A stretch of 64,000 bases of DNA from Methanosarcina siciliae T4/M (GCF_000970085.1 NZ_CP009506.1:558001-622000); one strand, 5' to 3'. Numbered from the stretch's first letter, positions 27,764 to 36,155 are shown. The notes: generated by a model not told the origin, from the sequence alone. Program-made: numbers and translations.

Positions 27764-28210
27764 ATTAAAAATTACCGAAAAATACTCATTTTTTTAGGAA
27801 TTTTAATATTGATTTTGTTGAGCTATTTCTTTATTTTCCCATTTTTGTTAGTCGGATCTCCAACACCTTTATTTTATGTGCATAATAATGATCTTCAGAG
27901 CCATGAAGTAGCAGTTGAAGTATTTGATTCGCATAATAAGTCTATATTCAAAGAAACGTATGAACTGGCTCCCGAAGAGCATATAGCACAACCCAAATCA
28001 TCATGGCTGCTGCTTCGATGGTCGATGCCATGGTCCAAAGGAAAATATACGTATTGGGCAGAGGGAGTATATGAATTTAAAGTTATTTTAGATGGCGAAA
28101 TTACGAATACCTACAGAACACTGCCACACCCCTGGAATTCTGTAATTATAGATATAGATGAAGCGAATGATTCTAACTCTCAAATCTGCATAAAAGAAAT
28201 AACCGTTTAA
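27764..28210 (+). CDS. single-pass membrane protein with exterior beta domain, putative ATT start
   Basis: 148 residues from ATT 27764. A single membrane segment (ILIFLGILILILLSYFFIFPFLL), then an exterior domain whose core NNDLQSHEVAVEVFDSHNKSIFKETYEL is shared with the next gene (NNDAGTHEVTVEILDSHNSSIFEESYKL), so the two are tandem paralogs. GGAGGT 27752-27757 is 6 bases before ATT. The upstream in-frame TTG 27740 has no site and would place the ribosome-binding sequence inside the coding region. Function unknown; the beta-strand pattern (EFKVILDGE...VIIDID) suggests an Ig-like or binding fold. Confidence 0.65.
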   Translation: MKNYRKILIFLGILILILLSYFFIFPFLLVGSPTPLFYVHNNDLQSHEVAVEVFDSHNKSIFKETYELAPEEHIAQPKSSWLLLRWSMPWSKGKYTYWAEGVYEFKVILDGEITNTYRTLPHPWNSVIIDIDEANDSNSQICIKEITV

Positions 28211-28243
28211 TCTTTTGAACCTGCGGTCATAGGAGGATTTCAA

Positions 28244-28654
28244 ATGCAACATATCAGAAAAATACTTCTCTTCTTGCTGATCATACCCATAGTTGCAATT
28301 GTGGGTTATTATGCATTGATATTTCTTCTGGGCGGTCCGGCTTTACCTAATTTTTTTGAAATCAGAAATAATGATGCAGGGACCCATGAAGTAACTGTAG
28401 AAATATTGGACTCGCACAATAGTTCCATATTTGAAGAATCATACAAACTTTATCCGGATGAAAGGGCTTCAGAAGCAAAACCGTTCGATCTTCAATATTC
28501 TACTGGAATGAAAAAATATACATTCAAGATTACACTGGATAACGGAGTTGAAGAGGAAACCATTCCAGTATCCTTACATCGCTGGAGCACGGCTGTCATA
28601 GACATAAATTGGGAAAACGAGGATCCGATAATGATAATGTTATCTACGGTTTGA
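28244..28654 (+). CDS. single-pass membrane protein with exterior beta domain (paralog of preceding gene)
   Basis: 136 residues from ATG 28244, with AGGAGG ending 7 bases upstream. A membrane segment (LLFLLIIPIVAIVGYYALIFLL), then the same exterior domain as at 27764, ending VIDINWENEDPIMIMLSTV. A remnant of this 3' end (DWENEGPIMIMIETV) recurs at 30830, with the same downstream flank. It lies 33 bases after its paralog, so they are probably cotranscribed. Function not recognised. Confidence 0.7.
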   Translation: MQHIRKILLFLLIIPIVAIVGYYALIFLLGGPALPNFFEIRNNDAGTHEVTVEILDSHNSSIFEESYKLYPDERASEAKPFDLQYSTGMKKYTFKITLDNGVEEETIPVSLHRWSTAVIDINWENEDPIMIMLSTV

Positions 28655-28702
28655 GAAGATAGCTATCCAATTATTTTCTTATAAATTTCCACATCACTGA
28701 AA

Positions 28703-28775
28703 TTATATTTTTGTATTATAGGGTTCAAACGAATCTTCCAGAGTAGATTTGAACCCCTGTTGTGTCTAGAGGCAT
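28703..28775 (+). promoter_or_regulatory. leader cassette copy G: hairpin with compensating change
   Basis: GGGTTCAAA 28721-28729 pairs with TTTGAACCC 28748-28756. Relative to the common GGAGTTC/GAACTCC, both arms changed together. The loop (CGAATCTTCCAGAGTAGA) and the following TTGTGTCTAGAGGCATGAG are recognisable. The TATA-like TTATATTT 28703-28710 is closer than in the other copies. No distal partner found. The only open frame downstream is the small peptide at 28867. Confidence 0.5.
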
Positions 28776-28866
28776 GAGTTGATGTTTTTATAACTAAGTG
28801 AATATTTTCGCACATATACAGAATAATACAGATTGTTATCCTACAATTTTGGAAAGGAGTGATAAT

Positions 28867-28965
28867 TTGAGTCTGTTAAATAAAATATTGATAGTAGTTT
28901 TGATCTTCTTTTTCTTCAACTACGTAAAAAAGGAAAAATTAAAAATGGGGATGGATTCCACATAA
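28867..28965 (+). CDS. small hydrophobic membrane peptide, 32 aa
   Basis: TTG 28867 to TAA 28965 encodes SLLNKILIVVLIFFFFNYVKK plus a basic tail: one membrane segment and a Lys-rich end. GGAG 28856-28859 lies 7 bases upstream, which supports translation. It is similar in plan to the 43-residue peptide at 27279. It could be a toxin-like peptide or the remnant of a longer membrane protein, and I cannot decide. Confidence 0.45.
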   Translation: MSLLNKILIVVLIFFFFNYVKKEKLKMGMDST

Positions 28966-29135
28966 TACCATTTTAAAGTAGTTTATTTCGTTGCAAAAAA
29001 GTACTGGTAGCATTTAAGATATATATTCTTCTTGGCCGAATCATCAAACAATTCTTCCTATCATGTGTTGATATTAAAAAATATAATCGTAACTATAACA
29101 TGCTATTTGGTTGTTGAATCCACTGATAAGAAAAC

Positions 29136-29195
29136 TTATAAAGAGCAATCTAAAAGTAGTTAATGGAGTTCAAACATAGAAACTCAAATTGAATT
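29136..29195 (+). promoter_or_regulatory. leader cassette copy H: TATA box and shortened hairpin
   Basis: TTATAAA 29136-29142 lies exactly 29 bases before GGAGTTCAAA (29165), as in C, E and F. The 3' arm is altered: AGTTCAA 29167-29173 pairs with TTGAATT 29189-29195 (7 bp, one G-U). No GAGGCA or distal partner. The next gene begins at 29214, so this is the shortest leader. Confidence 0.5.
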
Positions 29196-29213
29196 ATTGA
29201 GAGGTTTTATTGT

Positions 29214-29669
29214 ATGGAAGATACGACCTCGGTTCTAAATAAAACTCAGGAAGTAGTTGGAGCTTTATTTGGAGTCGTGTTATTTTATTCTTGGCTAATA
29301 TTTAAATCTGATATAAAAATGTTATTTTTTTCAGAAACAATAGTTGTAAATGGCAACGAAATGACCAGGGCTCAATATTGGGGTCAAATAGATCAATGGC
29401 TTGGGGCAGGTCTTATTTTATTTTTTTTGATTTTTGGACACTATTTACTGTATAGTAAGAACATGAGCAGTATTGAAAAAAGTCGTGACATCATCGGTAT
29501 GAAAAGCGCATTAATAGGCTTTATTCTGTGGCTCTTAATAGCAATAATTACTTTCTTATCTAAAATTACTATCCCTTATTCTCTCAATATAGCCGGTGGA
29601 TACATTATAATAATTTCCATTTATTTTTTAATGAGAAAGAATCTATATGAAATTTCAGATTTCGAGTAA
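29214..29669 (+). CDS. four-helix integral membrane protein, unknown function
   Basis: 151 residues. Hydrophobic segments near residues 15-32, 62-80, 95-115 and 122-140, with the loop FFSETIVVNGNEMTRAQYWGQ between the first two. No recognised family. ATG 29214 follows GAGAGG with a 10-base spacer. It is directly led by leader H, so it belongs to the same putative regulon as the exported proteins. Confidence 0.7.
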   Translation: MEDTTSVLNKTQEVVGALFGVVLFYSWLIFKSDIKMLFFSETIVVNGNEMTRAQYWGQIDQWLGAGLILFFLIFGHYLLYSKNMSSIEKSRDIIGMKSALIGFILWLLIAIITFLSKITIPYSLNIAGGYIIIISIYFLMRKNLYEISDFE

Positions 29670-29941
29670 TAACAGAATAGTTTTGGCATGTTATTTTACA
29701 TTAGAACTTTTGGCCTTCCTTTACTGTACTCAAAAGGTCTCCAACTCCATTTAACATCTAAGTATTATATGATCCCCGAGAGCTTGATAATGAAGTAGGA
29801 ACGCCCAACTTATAACAGCGGAATGATGTAGAAACCACTTATATATAAATGTATGAAGTTAAACAATCAAAATTCTACAAATGCATATCAAACAGAAAGT
29901 GATAAAAAAAATCATCTTTCCTATTTTTAGGGGGCTTAAAC

Positions 29942-30385
29942 ATTAATTTTCAAAAGAAATTAGTCCAGCCTTTGATAATCTCTTTTGTAGTTATTTGCAT
30001 CGTAGCTGGTCTTGAAACTATAGATATTTACAGGATATTTGGAACTTATGGTGAGAGATTTGAGACAGTTATTACTCTACTTATTTTCCCTGTAACTCCG
30101 ATTATTTATGGGTGGATTATAAAAGATAAGATTGGGGCAATTATAGTTGGAACAGTTCCTATTTTCATTCTTTTGTTTTTTGGAAATTTATTTTTTGGAA
30201 ATCTTATCTATAAGGACGGTCTCAATATCAGCCGTTTTTTGATTATTCTTGTCTATGCTGTGAGTTTGGCAACTCTTGGTGGTTTAGCCGGGTATTTTTC
30301 ATCAAAGAGAGAATTTAAGTACCTTATTATTTCCATTTTTTTTGGAATACTGTGGATTCCGGTTTTCTTAAGTGGAATCAATTGA
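29942..30385 (+). CDS. small integral membrane protein, putative ATT start (copy 2)
   Basis: 147 residues, paralog of 23095 with four hydrophobic segments. AGGGGG 29929-29934 is 7 bases before ATT 29942, and both copies begin NFQK. No ATG exists near the start. The first two thirds differ from copy 1 at many positions, but 30269-30392 is identical to 23419-23542 base for base, which points to gene conversion or recent exchange. TTATATATAAA at 29847-29857 is a likely TATA box ~95 bases upstream. Confidence 0.65.
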   Translation: MNFQKKLVQPLIISFVVICIVAGLETIDIYRIFGTYGERFETVITLLIFPVTPIIYGWIIKDKIGAIIVGTVPIFILLFFGNLFFGNLIYKDGLNISRFLIILVYAVSLATLGGLAGYFSSKREFKYLIISIFFGILWIPVFLSGIN

Positions 30386-30960
30386 TTTTAAACTCTAACT
30401 GATAACAATAATTTGAAAACTTAGCGAGGAAAACTTCTGAAGAGCTGACTATAAGCAGTGTGAGAGAGATGCGGCAGATACATGGAGTGATACAGGATCA
30501 TCTTTTTCATTCAACTACGATTCATGGAAAATTATTTTCAAAGTTTATTGGGCAAACTTTGGAAATGACGGACTATGTGATACACAGAGATAACAGCCTA
30601 CTGTTCTTCTATTCAATGGATTGTTACACATATCAACAGCGCATTAAACTGGATCAATTATTTTATTTTTTCAGGAGATATGAAACAAAGGATGAGGCTA
30701 TTCATAACTTTCCTTCTGTTTTTCTAAACAGTCATGTCTGCACTTGCTGAACCCTCTCCTTTCCCTCCAGGGTGTGGTGGTCGTATTGGATTTTTTCGTG
30801 CAAGGCACATAACATGGAGGAGAACCAAGATGATAGACTGGGAAAATGAGGGTCCAATAATGATTATGATAGAAACGGTTTGAGAGAAAGCTTGCCCTGG
30901 TATTCTCTTATAAATTTCCACATCACTGAAATCATATTTTGCATGACAGAAAACAAACTC
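30386..30960. pseudogene. decayed remnants of exported-protein genes
   Basis: At 30830-30883 the frame DWENEGPIMIMIETV-stop and the following ~70 bases match the 3' end and flank of the gene at 28244. At about 30467-30594 another frame (DTWSDTGSSFSFNYDSWKII, then YWANFGNDGLCD) reads like part of a secreted domain but has no start and ends at a stop. Everything else here is out of frame. I read the block as collapsed duplicates. Confidence 0.5.
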
Positions 30961-31527
30961 CTTCCCAATGTATAGTTTTCTCAAACCCTATTGGTGGTAC
31001 AAATCTTAAGTTCCAACCAAATATTTTTTTAATCTCAGCTTCCAGGAGAAATCTCAAACTGATTACTGTTAAAACCGAAGCGCATTAATAGCACACTAGA
31101 ATAACAAATAGTTAGACCTGGTAGGAAGTTATTTTCTACTGAATTCATCTCCGGTGCCAGACTTTTCGCTGGAAGTTATGTTTTCCTGAAATGTTCTCTC
31201 CACCGGAGTGCCGATGGCAAGGCTGTCGTAACTTTCGGAACTCTCCCGTCCTGAGAAGGTAGGGATTTTAAGCTTTTGATAGCAAAATCTTCGGACTTTA
31301 GTCAAATAAACCTGACTTCCGGTTATATTTTTATCAGTTCTTGTTTGAAATGACAGAATATTAATATTACTTTATTAATATGGTCTCTCAAGTTTCAATA
31401 AGATTAACTATCAGTAAAATTAATTCTTATCTATACTCAGTCTTCAGGTTATGATTCTTACGTCATTATTATCGTTAATCCGTAACCTTCATTAACCTTT
31501 GACTGTCACCGATAAAATCCTTACTTC
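30961..31527. other. non-coding gap between the accessory island and the haem cluster
   Basis: No gene I can support. On the minus strand 31137-31345 is open without a start codon (…GRESSESYDSLAIGTPVE…) and may be a gene remnant. The promoter of ahbD must lie here, but I cannot single out a TATA box. Confidence 0.35.
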
Positions 31528-32577
31528 ATGATTGCTATGACAAATCCACCAAGGCTTATTGCATGGGAACTCACTGCAGGCTGCAATCTTAACTGCGTGC
31601 ACTGCAGGGGAGCTTCCACATCCTCGGTTCCCGAAGGGGAGCTTACTACCGAAGAAGCTAAACATTTCATTGACGAGGTTGTCGAGCTTGGAAAGCCCAT
31701 CCTCATCCTGAGCGGAGGCGAACCTCTTACCAGGCCGGATGTTTTTGAAATTGCCCGCTACGGCACCGATGCCGGGCTTCGTGTGGTGCTTGCAACAAAC
31801 GGGACCCTTCTGACCCCCGAGCTTGTGGAGAAATTAAGAGCTGCCGGGGTGCAGAGGCTCAGCGTAAGTATCGACGGAGCGACTGCAAAGACCCATGACG
31901 AGTTCAGAGGCGTTCCGGGAGCTTTTGACAGGACCCTTGCAGGCATCGAAGTCCTCAGGAAAGCTAATTTTCCTTTCCAGATCAACACCACGATTTCAAG
32001 GCGCAACCTTGAGGAAATCCCGAAGACCTTTGAGCTTGCAAAAGAGCTCGGGGCAGTTGCGTACCATGTCTTTTTCCTTGTGCCCACAGGCAGGGGAGAA
32101 GAATCCGATGAGGTTTCCCCCGCAGACTACGAGCGTGTCCTGCACTGGTTCTATGACATGCAGAAAGAATCGGAAATCCAGCTGAAGGCGACCTGTGCTC
32201 CCCACTATTTCAGGATAATGCGCCAGCGGGCAAAAAAAGAAGGTATCGAAATCTCCGTAAAGACCCACGGCTATGAAGCCATGACAAAAGGCTGCCTCGG
32301 AGGGACAGGCTTTTGTTTCGTATCAAGCGTCGGAGAGGTCTATCCCTGCGGCTACCTGCCGGTGCTTGCCGGAAACATAAGGGAGCAGCCTTTCAGGGAT
32401 ATCTGGGAGAATGCCGAGGTTTTCAGGAAGCTGAGAGATCCCGAAGAGCTTAAAGGAAAGTGCGGGATATGTGAATACAAAAAAGTCTGTGCAGGTTGCA
32501 GGGCAAGAGCCTATGCTGCTACAGGCGACTATCTCGAAGAAGAGCCTTACTGCATATACAGGCCAGGAAAAAAGTGA
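31528..32577 (+). CDS. ahbD: haem synthase AhbD: radical SAM/SPASM Fe-coproporphyrin III decarboxylase
   Basis: 349 residues. Radical SAM cluster motif CNLNCVHC (Cys19, Cys23, Cys26), SGGEPL glycine motif, and a SPASM-type C-terminus with cysteines in YPCGYLP, CGICEYKKVCAGC and YC. AhbD converts iron-coproporphyrin III to haem b by two oxidative decarboxylations, the last step of the siroheme-dependent route used by methanogens and sulfate reducers. The next two genes are AhbA and AhbB, which fixes the role; AhbC is an alternative in the same superfamily but would lack this C-terminal pattern. ATG 31528 and 31537 are both possible; no clear ribosome site. Confidence 0.88.
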   Translation: MIAMTNPPRLIAWELTAGCNLNCVHCRGASTSSVPEGELTTEEAKHFIDEVVELGKPILILSGGEPLTRPDVFEIARYGTDAGLRVVLATNGTLLTPELVEKLRAAGVQRLSVSIDGATAKTHDEFRGVPGAFDRTLAGIEVLRKANFPFQINTTISRRNLEEIPKTFELAKELGAVAYHVFFLVPTGRGEESDEVSPADYERVLHWFYDMQKESEIQLKATCAPHYFRIMRQRAKKEGIEISVKTHGYEAMTKGCLGGTGFCFVSSVGEVYPCGYLPVLAGNIREQPFRDIWENAEVFRKLRDPEELKGKCGICEYKKVCAGCRARAYAATGDYLEEEPYCIYRPGKK

Positions 32578-32588
32578 TCGTGATCGGG

Positions 32589-33137
32589 ATGATTGACATT
32601 GATAATTTAAAAGATCAGCTCAAGAAAGAGGCTGCCGAGTTTTCCTGCGATATGGATCATATTGACAGGGAAGTTCCGGTAATAGAACTTGATAAGACCG
32701 ACAAGAAAATCCTTAACCTTATCCAGCAGGAAGTCCCCCTCGAAGTCGAACCTTTTGCAAAGTTAGGCGAGATTCTCGGGCTTTCCGAAACCGAAGTCAT
32801 TGAAAGGCTGCGTGAACTCAACAGGAAAGGGGCAGTAAGAAGGGTAGGCCCTGTCCTCAGTATGAGAAATATGGGAGGAGTAAGTACTCTTGTAGCCCTG
32901 AAAGTGCCTGAGTCCCGCATAGAGGAAGTTGCTATTTTTATTAACGAGTATCCCGAAGTTTCCCATAATTATCTTAGAAGTGCTGCACAATATAATCTCT
33001 GGTTTACGCTTTCTGCTTCTAATAAAAACAGGCTTGAGAGGATTCTCAGCGAAATTCGGGAGAAAACAGGCTGTCCTCTTCTTGATCTTCCTACGAAGCA
33101 CCTGTTTAAGATTCAGGTAAAGTTTGATATCAGGTGA
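32589..33137 (+). CDS. ahbA: siroheme decarboxylase subunit AhbA (Lrp/AsnC-like)
   Basis: 182 residues from ATG 32589. AsnC/Lrp-like: an N-terminal winged helix (DKTDKKILNLIQQEVPLEVE...SETEVIERLRELNRKGAVRR) followed by a RAM-like domain (NEYPEVSHNYLRSAAQYNLWFTLSA). In haem-making prokaryotes AhbA and AhbB form the siroheme decarboxylase that gives 12,18-didecarboxysiroheme; the Lrp-like fold has been recruited as an enzyme. A 30-residue N-terminal extension before the HTH is present. It starts 11 bases after ahbD, and ahbB follows after 4 bases, so they are cotranscribed. Confidence 0.88.
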   Translation: MIDIDNLKDQLKKEAAEFSCDMDHIDREVPVIELDKTDKKILNLIQQEVPLEVEPFAKLGEILGLSETEVIERLRELNRKGAVRRVGPVLSMRNMGGVSTLVALKVPESRIEEVAIFINEYPEVSHNYLRSAAQYNLWFTLSASNKNRLERILSEIREKTGCPLLDLPTKHLFKIQVKFDIR

Positions 33138-33141
33138 AATT

Positions 33142-33600
33142 ATGGATAAAACGGATGTAAAACTGCTAAAACTCGTGCAGGATGGAATTCCTATCACTCA
33201 TTCTCCTTTCAAAGGGTTTGCTTCTGAACTTGGAATCAGTGAGCAGGAGGTTGTTGACAGGCTTAAAAACCTCCAGAAAGCCGGGAAGATCCGGCGCTTT
33301 GCGGCTTCAATCGGGCACAGAGCCATAGGCATAAAAGCCAATGCAATGTGTGTCTGGAATGTTCCTGATGAGCAGATCGAAACGGTAGGGAATATCATGG
33401 CTGAATTTCCCGAAGTTACGCACTGCTATGAACGCCCCCGCTATTCTGACTGGCAGTACAACCTGTTTACGATGGTCCATTCCTATACTCCCGAAGACTG
33501 CAAAGAAGTGGCTGAAAGGATCTCGGAAGCTACCGGGATTAAGGATTATACCCTTTTCTTCAGCGACAGAGAATTCAAGAAAACAGGAGTTCGGCTTTAA
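33142..33600 (+). CDS. ahbB: siroheme decarboxylase subunit AhbB (Lrp/AsnC-like)
   Basis: 152 residues from ATG 33142. AsnC/Lrp-like winged helix (DKTDVKLLKLVQDGIPITHSPF...SEQEVVDRLKNLQKAGKIRRFAAS) and RAM-like domain with the family motif VTHCYERPRYSDWQYNLFTMVH; the histidines here are in the region used for substrate binding in siroheme decarboxylases. Partner of AhbA. The stop codon of ahbA (AGGTGA) doubles as the ribosome site of this gene. The last codons and the stop lie inside an 18-bp tandem repeat (33585-33638). Confidence 0.9.
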   Translation: MDKTDVKLLKLVQDGIPITHSPFKGFASELGISEQEVVDRLKNLQKAGKIRRFAASIGHRAIGIKANAMCVWNVPDEQIETVGNIMAEFPEVTHCYERPRYSDWQYNLFTMVHSYTPEDCKEVAERISEATGIKDYTLFFSDREFKKTGVRL

Positions 33601-33638
33601 AAAGGAGCCCGGCTTTAAAAAGGAGTCTGGCTTTAAAA
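33585..33638. repeat. tandem repeat, 3 x 18 bp, across the ahbB stop codon
   Basis: AGGAGTTCGGCTTTAAAA (33585-33602), AGGAGCCCGGCTTTAAAA (33603-33620) and AGGAGTCTGGCTTTAAAA (33621-33638). The ahbB TAA (33598-33600) is in the first unit. Being 18 bp it would keep the frame, and each unit carries its own TAA. A looser echo (GGCTGTAAAAGCTGGCTTTAAAGC) follows to ~33700. Confidence 0.9.
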
Positions 33639-33830
33639 GCCGGATGTAAATAAGGCTGGAAGTCTTTGAGGCTGGCTGTAAAAGCTGGCTTTAAAGCATT
33701 TATTATCCGTTTATTATTCGTTTGTTAAGCACTTCTTACCCTATTATTGTTCATTTATTATGTATTTACTTAAAATTTATTAATCATTTATATTCATTGA
33801 TCAAAGCTTTCATTTGCGAGGTCCCTGAAA

Positions 33831-34493
33831 ATGGATGAAACAAACAATTTTCTCCCCCTCATGCTTGACCTTTCAGGCAGGAAAATCGTGATTTTCGGGG
33901 GTGGCTCCGTTGGGGAGCGTAAGGCTGAGCTTTTCTGCGGCTGCGCGGATACCTTTGTCGTCAGCCTTGACTTCTCCGAAAAGCTGCAGGAACTCGGGGC
34001 CTCAGGGAAGGTTCGGCTGCTCAGGCTTGATCTTTCGGCAGCAACGGACACCGAGATCAGGGAGATCGTTTCAGGAGCTTTTCTTGTTATTCCTGCAACC
34101 AGCAGTTCCGAACTTAACCGGAAAATCACTGATATTGCAGGGGAAAGCGATATTTTGATTAATCAGGTGGATGCTTTAGGTAGTGTTGTAATCCCCTCGG
34201 TTATAAAAAGAGGGGACCTTGTGATAGGGATTTCCACTCTCGGGCATAGTCCTGCGGTCTCAAAATACACCCGCAGGCAGATCGAAGGGGTGATAACTCC
34301 TGCATATTCCGATATGATCCGGCTTCAGGACGAACTGAGGACTTACCTCAAACTGCATGTAAAGGAACAGAGGAAAAGGAAAGCCCTTCTCTGGAAAGTC
34401 CTGGAAAGCGAGAATGTCTGGAATGGCTTTTCCGAATCTTACGAAAAGGCCGTAGAAAATGCATATGCAATAATCTCGGATAATCTCGAATAA
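33831..34493 (+). CDS. sirC: precorrin-2 dehydrogenase / siroheme-branch enzyme (SirC/Met8-like)
   Basis: 220 residues. An NAD-binding Rossmann start (KIVIFGGGSVGERKAELF), then ATSSSELNRKITDIAG and INQVDALGSVVIPSVIKRGDLVIGISTLGHSP, which are signatures of the CysG N-terminal/Met8 family. It oxidises precorrin-2 to sirohydrochlorin; some homologs also insert iron. No methyltransferase domain is fused, so the SUMT is a separate gene outside this window. Its position between ahbB and hemA ties it to siroheme and haem, and also to cobalamin and F430, which share sirohydrochlorin. ATG 33831; the ribosome site is weak (GCGAGG, 11 bases away). Confidence 0.85.
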   Translation: MDETNNFLPLMLDLSGRKIVIFGGGSVGERKAELFCGCADTFVVSLDFSEKLQELGASGKVRLLRLDLSAATDTEIREIVSGAFLVIPATSSSELNRKITDIAGESDILINQVDALGSVVIPSVIKRGDLVIGISTLGHSPAVSKYTRRQIEGVITPAYSDMIRLQDELRTYLKLHVKEQRKRKALLWKVLESENVWNGFSESYEKAVENAYAIISDNLE

Positions 34494-34635
34494 TTTCAAA
34501 TAATATCGAACAATCAATCTTTAAATGAAAACTCTTTAGTAATAAAAATGGCTGAAGATTTTCGGACAAGTTTAATTTAAAACTCCCTATATCATTCATT
34601 CTATTTCCTTTATTTATTCTATCCGGAGGCTCTCT

Positions 34636-36000
34636 GTGACAGAAATCTCAAGTATGGTTATATCCCATAAAAAAGCAAAGATTGAGGAAATGGAGTCCGC
34701 CTGGCACGGAGATCTGGACGGGCTGCTCAATAACCTGTACAACCATGAATACGTATACGAGTGTGTCGTCTTAAAAACCTGTAACCGTGTTGAAATCTAC
34801 GTTGTTTCCCCCAAAAGCAGCAGTATACTTTTCTCTTTTGCAAAAGAAATGGGAGCTTCCACCCGCATCATTGACTTTTACGGGCATGACGAGTCCCTGG
34901 AACACCTTCTAAGGCTTGCGGGGGGACTTGAGTCCATGATTGTGGGAGAAGACCAGATTCTCGGGCAGATAAAGGATCTTTACGCTTACTCAAAGAAAGC
35001 CGGAACCACAGGCAAGATCCTTGATACGGCTTTTGAAAAGGCGATTCAGGTAGGCAAAAAGATCCGGAACGAGACCCGGATCAATAATGGTTCGGTCTCC
35101 ATAGGTTCTGCGGCTGTGGACCTTGCCGAAGATATCTTCGGAGGGCTCACAGGAAAATCCGTGCTCGTAATCGGAGCCGGTGAAATAGGAGTCCTGGTCG
35201 CAAAGGCTCTTGCCGAAAAGGATATCGAAGCAATTTATATTGCAAACCGCACTTTTAAGAAAGCCGAAGAAATCGCCTACGAGCTTGGAGGATACGCTGT
35301 AAGGCTTGACGATGTCAGGGCTTTTCTCCCGGGTGCGGATGTCGTGATTAGCGGCACCGGGGCTCCCCATTATATCCTTACGCGGGATATCATTGAAGAA
35401 GCCGTGAAGGGTAGGGACAGAAAGCTCCTTCTCATCGATATCGCAAATCCCAGGGATATTGAGGAGTCCGTTGCGGAACTTGAAAATGTAGAGCTCTGCA
35501 ATATCGATAACCTGAGGGTCATAAGTGAAAGGACCCTGAAGATGCGAAAAGAAGAAGCAAAAAAAGCCGAAGACATTATCCGGGAAGAAATCCGACTTTT
35601 AAATATCCAGTACAAACGCCAGAAAGCCGATCGTTTAATTTCCGAGCTTTACAGGCAGGTCTATGATGTCCGCATAAGGGAACGGGAAAAAGCAGTCAAC
35701 CGGCTTAGTGCCTATCATACTATCGGAAAGATTGAAACCGAGGTGCTTGACGACCTCACCCATTCGATTGTTAACAAGATCCTGGCCGAACCTACCAAAG
35801 TCCTTCGTCAGGCTGCAGAACTCGGAAACGAAGAGTTCCTTGATGTGGTTTCAAGGGTCTTCTGCCTCGAAAAGGATAAGGCAAAGCTTGAAAAAATAAA
35901 CCAGGCAAAGTTTGAACAGATAAAATCCGGCTGTGCAAAAGAGCAAGCAGTGGTTAAAGAGCAGGTAACGGTTAAAGAGCAGGCGGCTGTTAAAGATTAA
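34636..36000 (+). CDS. hemA: glutamyl-tRNA reductase
   Basis: 454 residues. It reduces Glu-tRNA to glutamate 1-semialdehyde, the entry step of tetrapyrrole synthesis. Visible: TCNRVEIY with the catalytic Cys49, GGLESMIVGEDQILGQ, the NADPH-binding SVLVIGAGEIGVLVAKAL (from about residue 175), and the C-terminal dimerisation helices. The start is GTG 34636 with GGAGG 8-9 bases upstream. The C-terminus has an extra tail of three six-residue repeats (EQAVVK, EQVTVK, EQAAVK) encoded by an 18-bp tandem repeat. HemL, HemB and HemC follow on the same strand. Confidence 0.96.
   Translation: MTEISSMVISHKKAKIEEMESAWHGDLDGLLNNLYNHEYVYECVVLKTCNRVEIYVVSPKSSSILFSFAKEMGASTRIIDFYGHDESLEHLLRLAGGLESMIVGEDQILGQIKDLYAYSKKAGTTGKILDTAFEKAIQVGKKIRNETRINNGSVSIGSAAVDLAEDIFGGLTGKSVLVIGAGEIGVLVAKALAEKDIEAIYIANRTFKKAEEIAYELGGYAVRLDDVRAFLPGADVVISGTGAPHYILTRDIIEEAVKGRDRKLLLIDIANPRDIEESVAELENVELCNIDNLRVISERTLKMRKEEAKKAEDIIREEIRLLNIQYKRQKADRLISELYRQVYDVRIREREKAVNRLSAYHTIGKIETEVLDDLTHSIVNKILAEPTKVLRQAAELGNEEFLDVVSRVFCLEKDKAKLEKINQAKFEQIKSGCAKEQAVVKEQVTVKEQAAVKD
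35941..35994. repeat. 18-bp tandem repeat forming the C-terminal tail of hemA
   Basis: Three units, 35941-35958, 35959-35976, 35977-35994, of the form GAGCAGGCAGTGGTTAAA, ending two codons before the stop. They encode E-Q-x-x-V-K repeats. Confidence 0.9.
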
Positions 36001-36155
36001 AGCCAAGACTAAACGTGCTGGTAGGCAGATACGAAATTCCCCGTATATAGAAATAATTCCTAAAGAATAATTCAGATAAAATCAACTCCCCGGGAATTAA
36101 TTTCCGGATTAAAGTAATTCTCAGTTAAAACAAGTCATATTTCAGGAGTGATCAC

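Noticed and set aside
29842..29900. Ninth leader copy before 29942
   Set aside because: A TATA box (TTATATATAAA) is present, but no hairpin or downstream boxes follow.
30460..30750. 96-residue open frame
   Set aside because: Another frame in the same stretch looks more like decayed secreted-protein code; no ribosome site or homologous pattern.
31137..31345. Minus-strand open stretch of ~65 codons upstream of ahbD
   Set aside because: No start codon with a ribosome site; listed only as a possible remnant.
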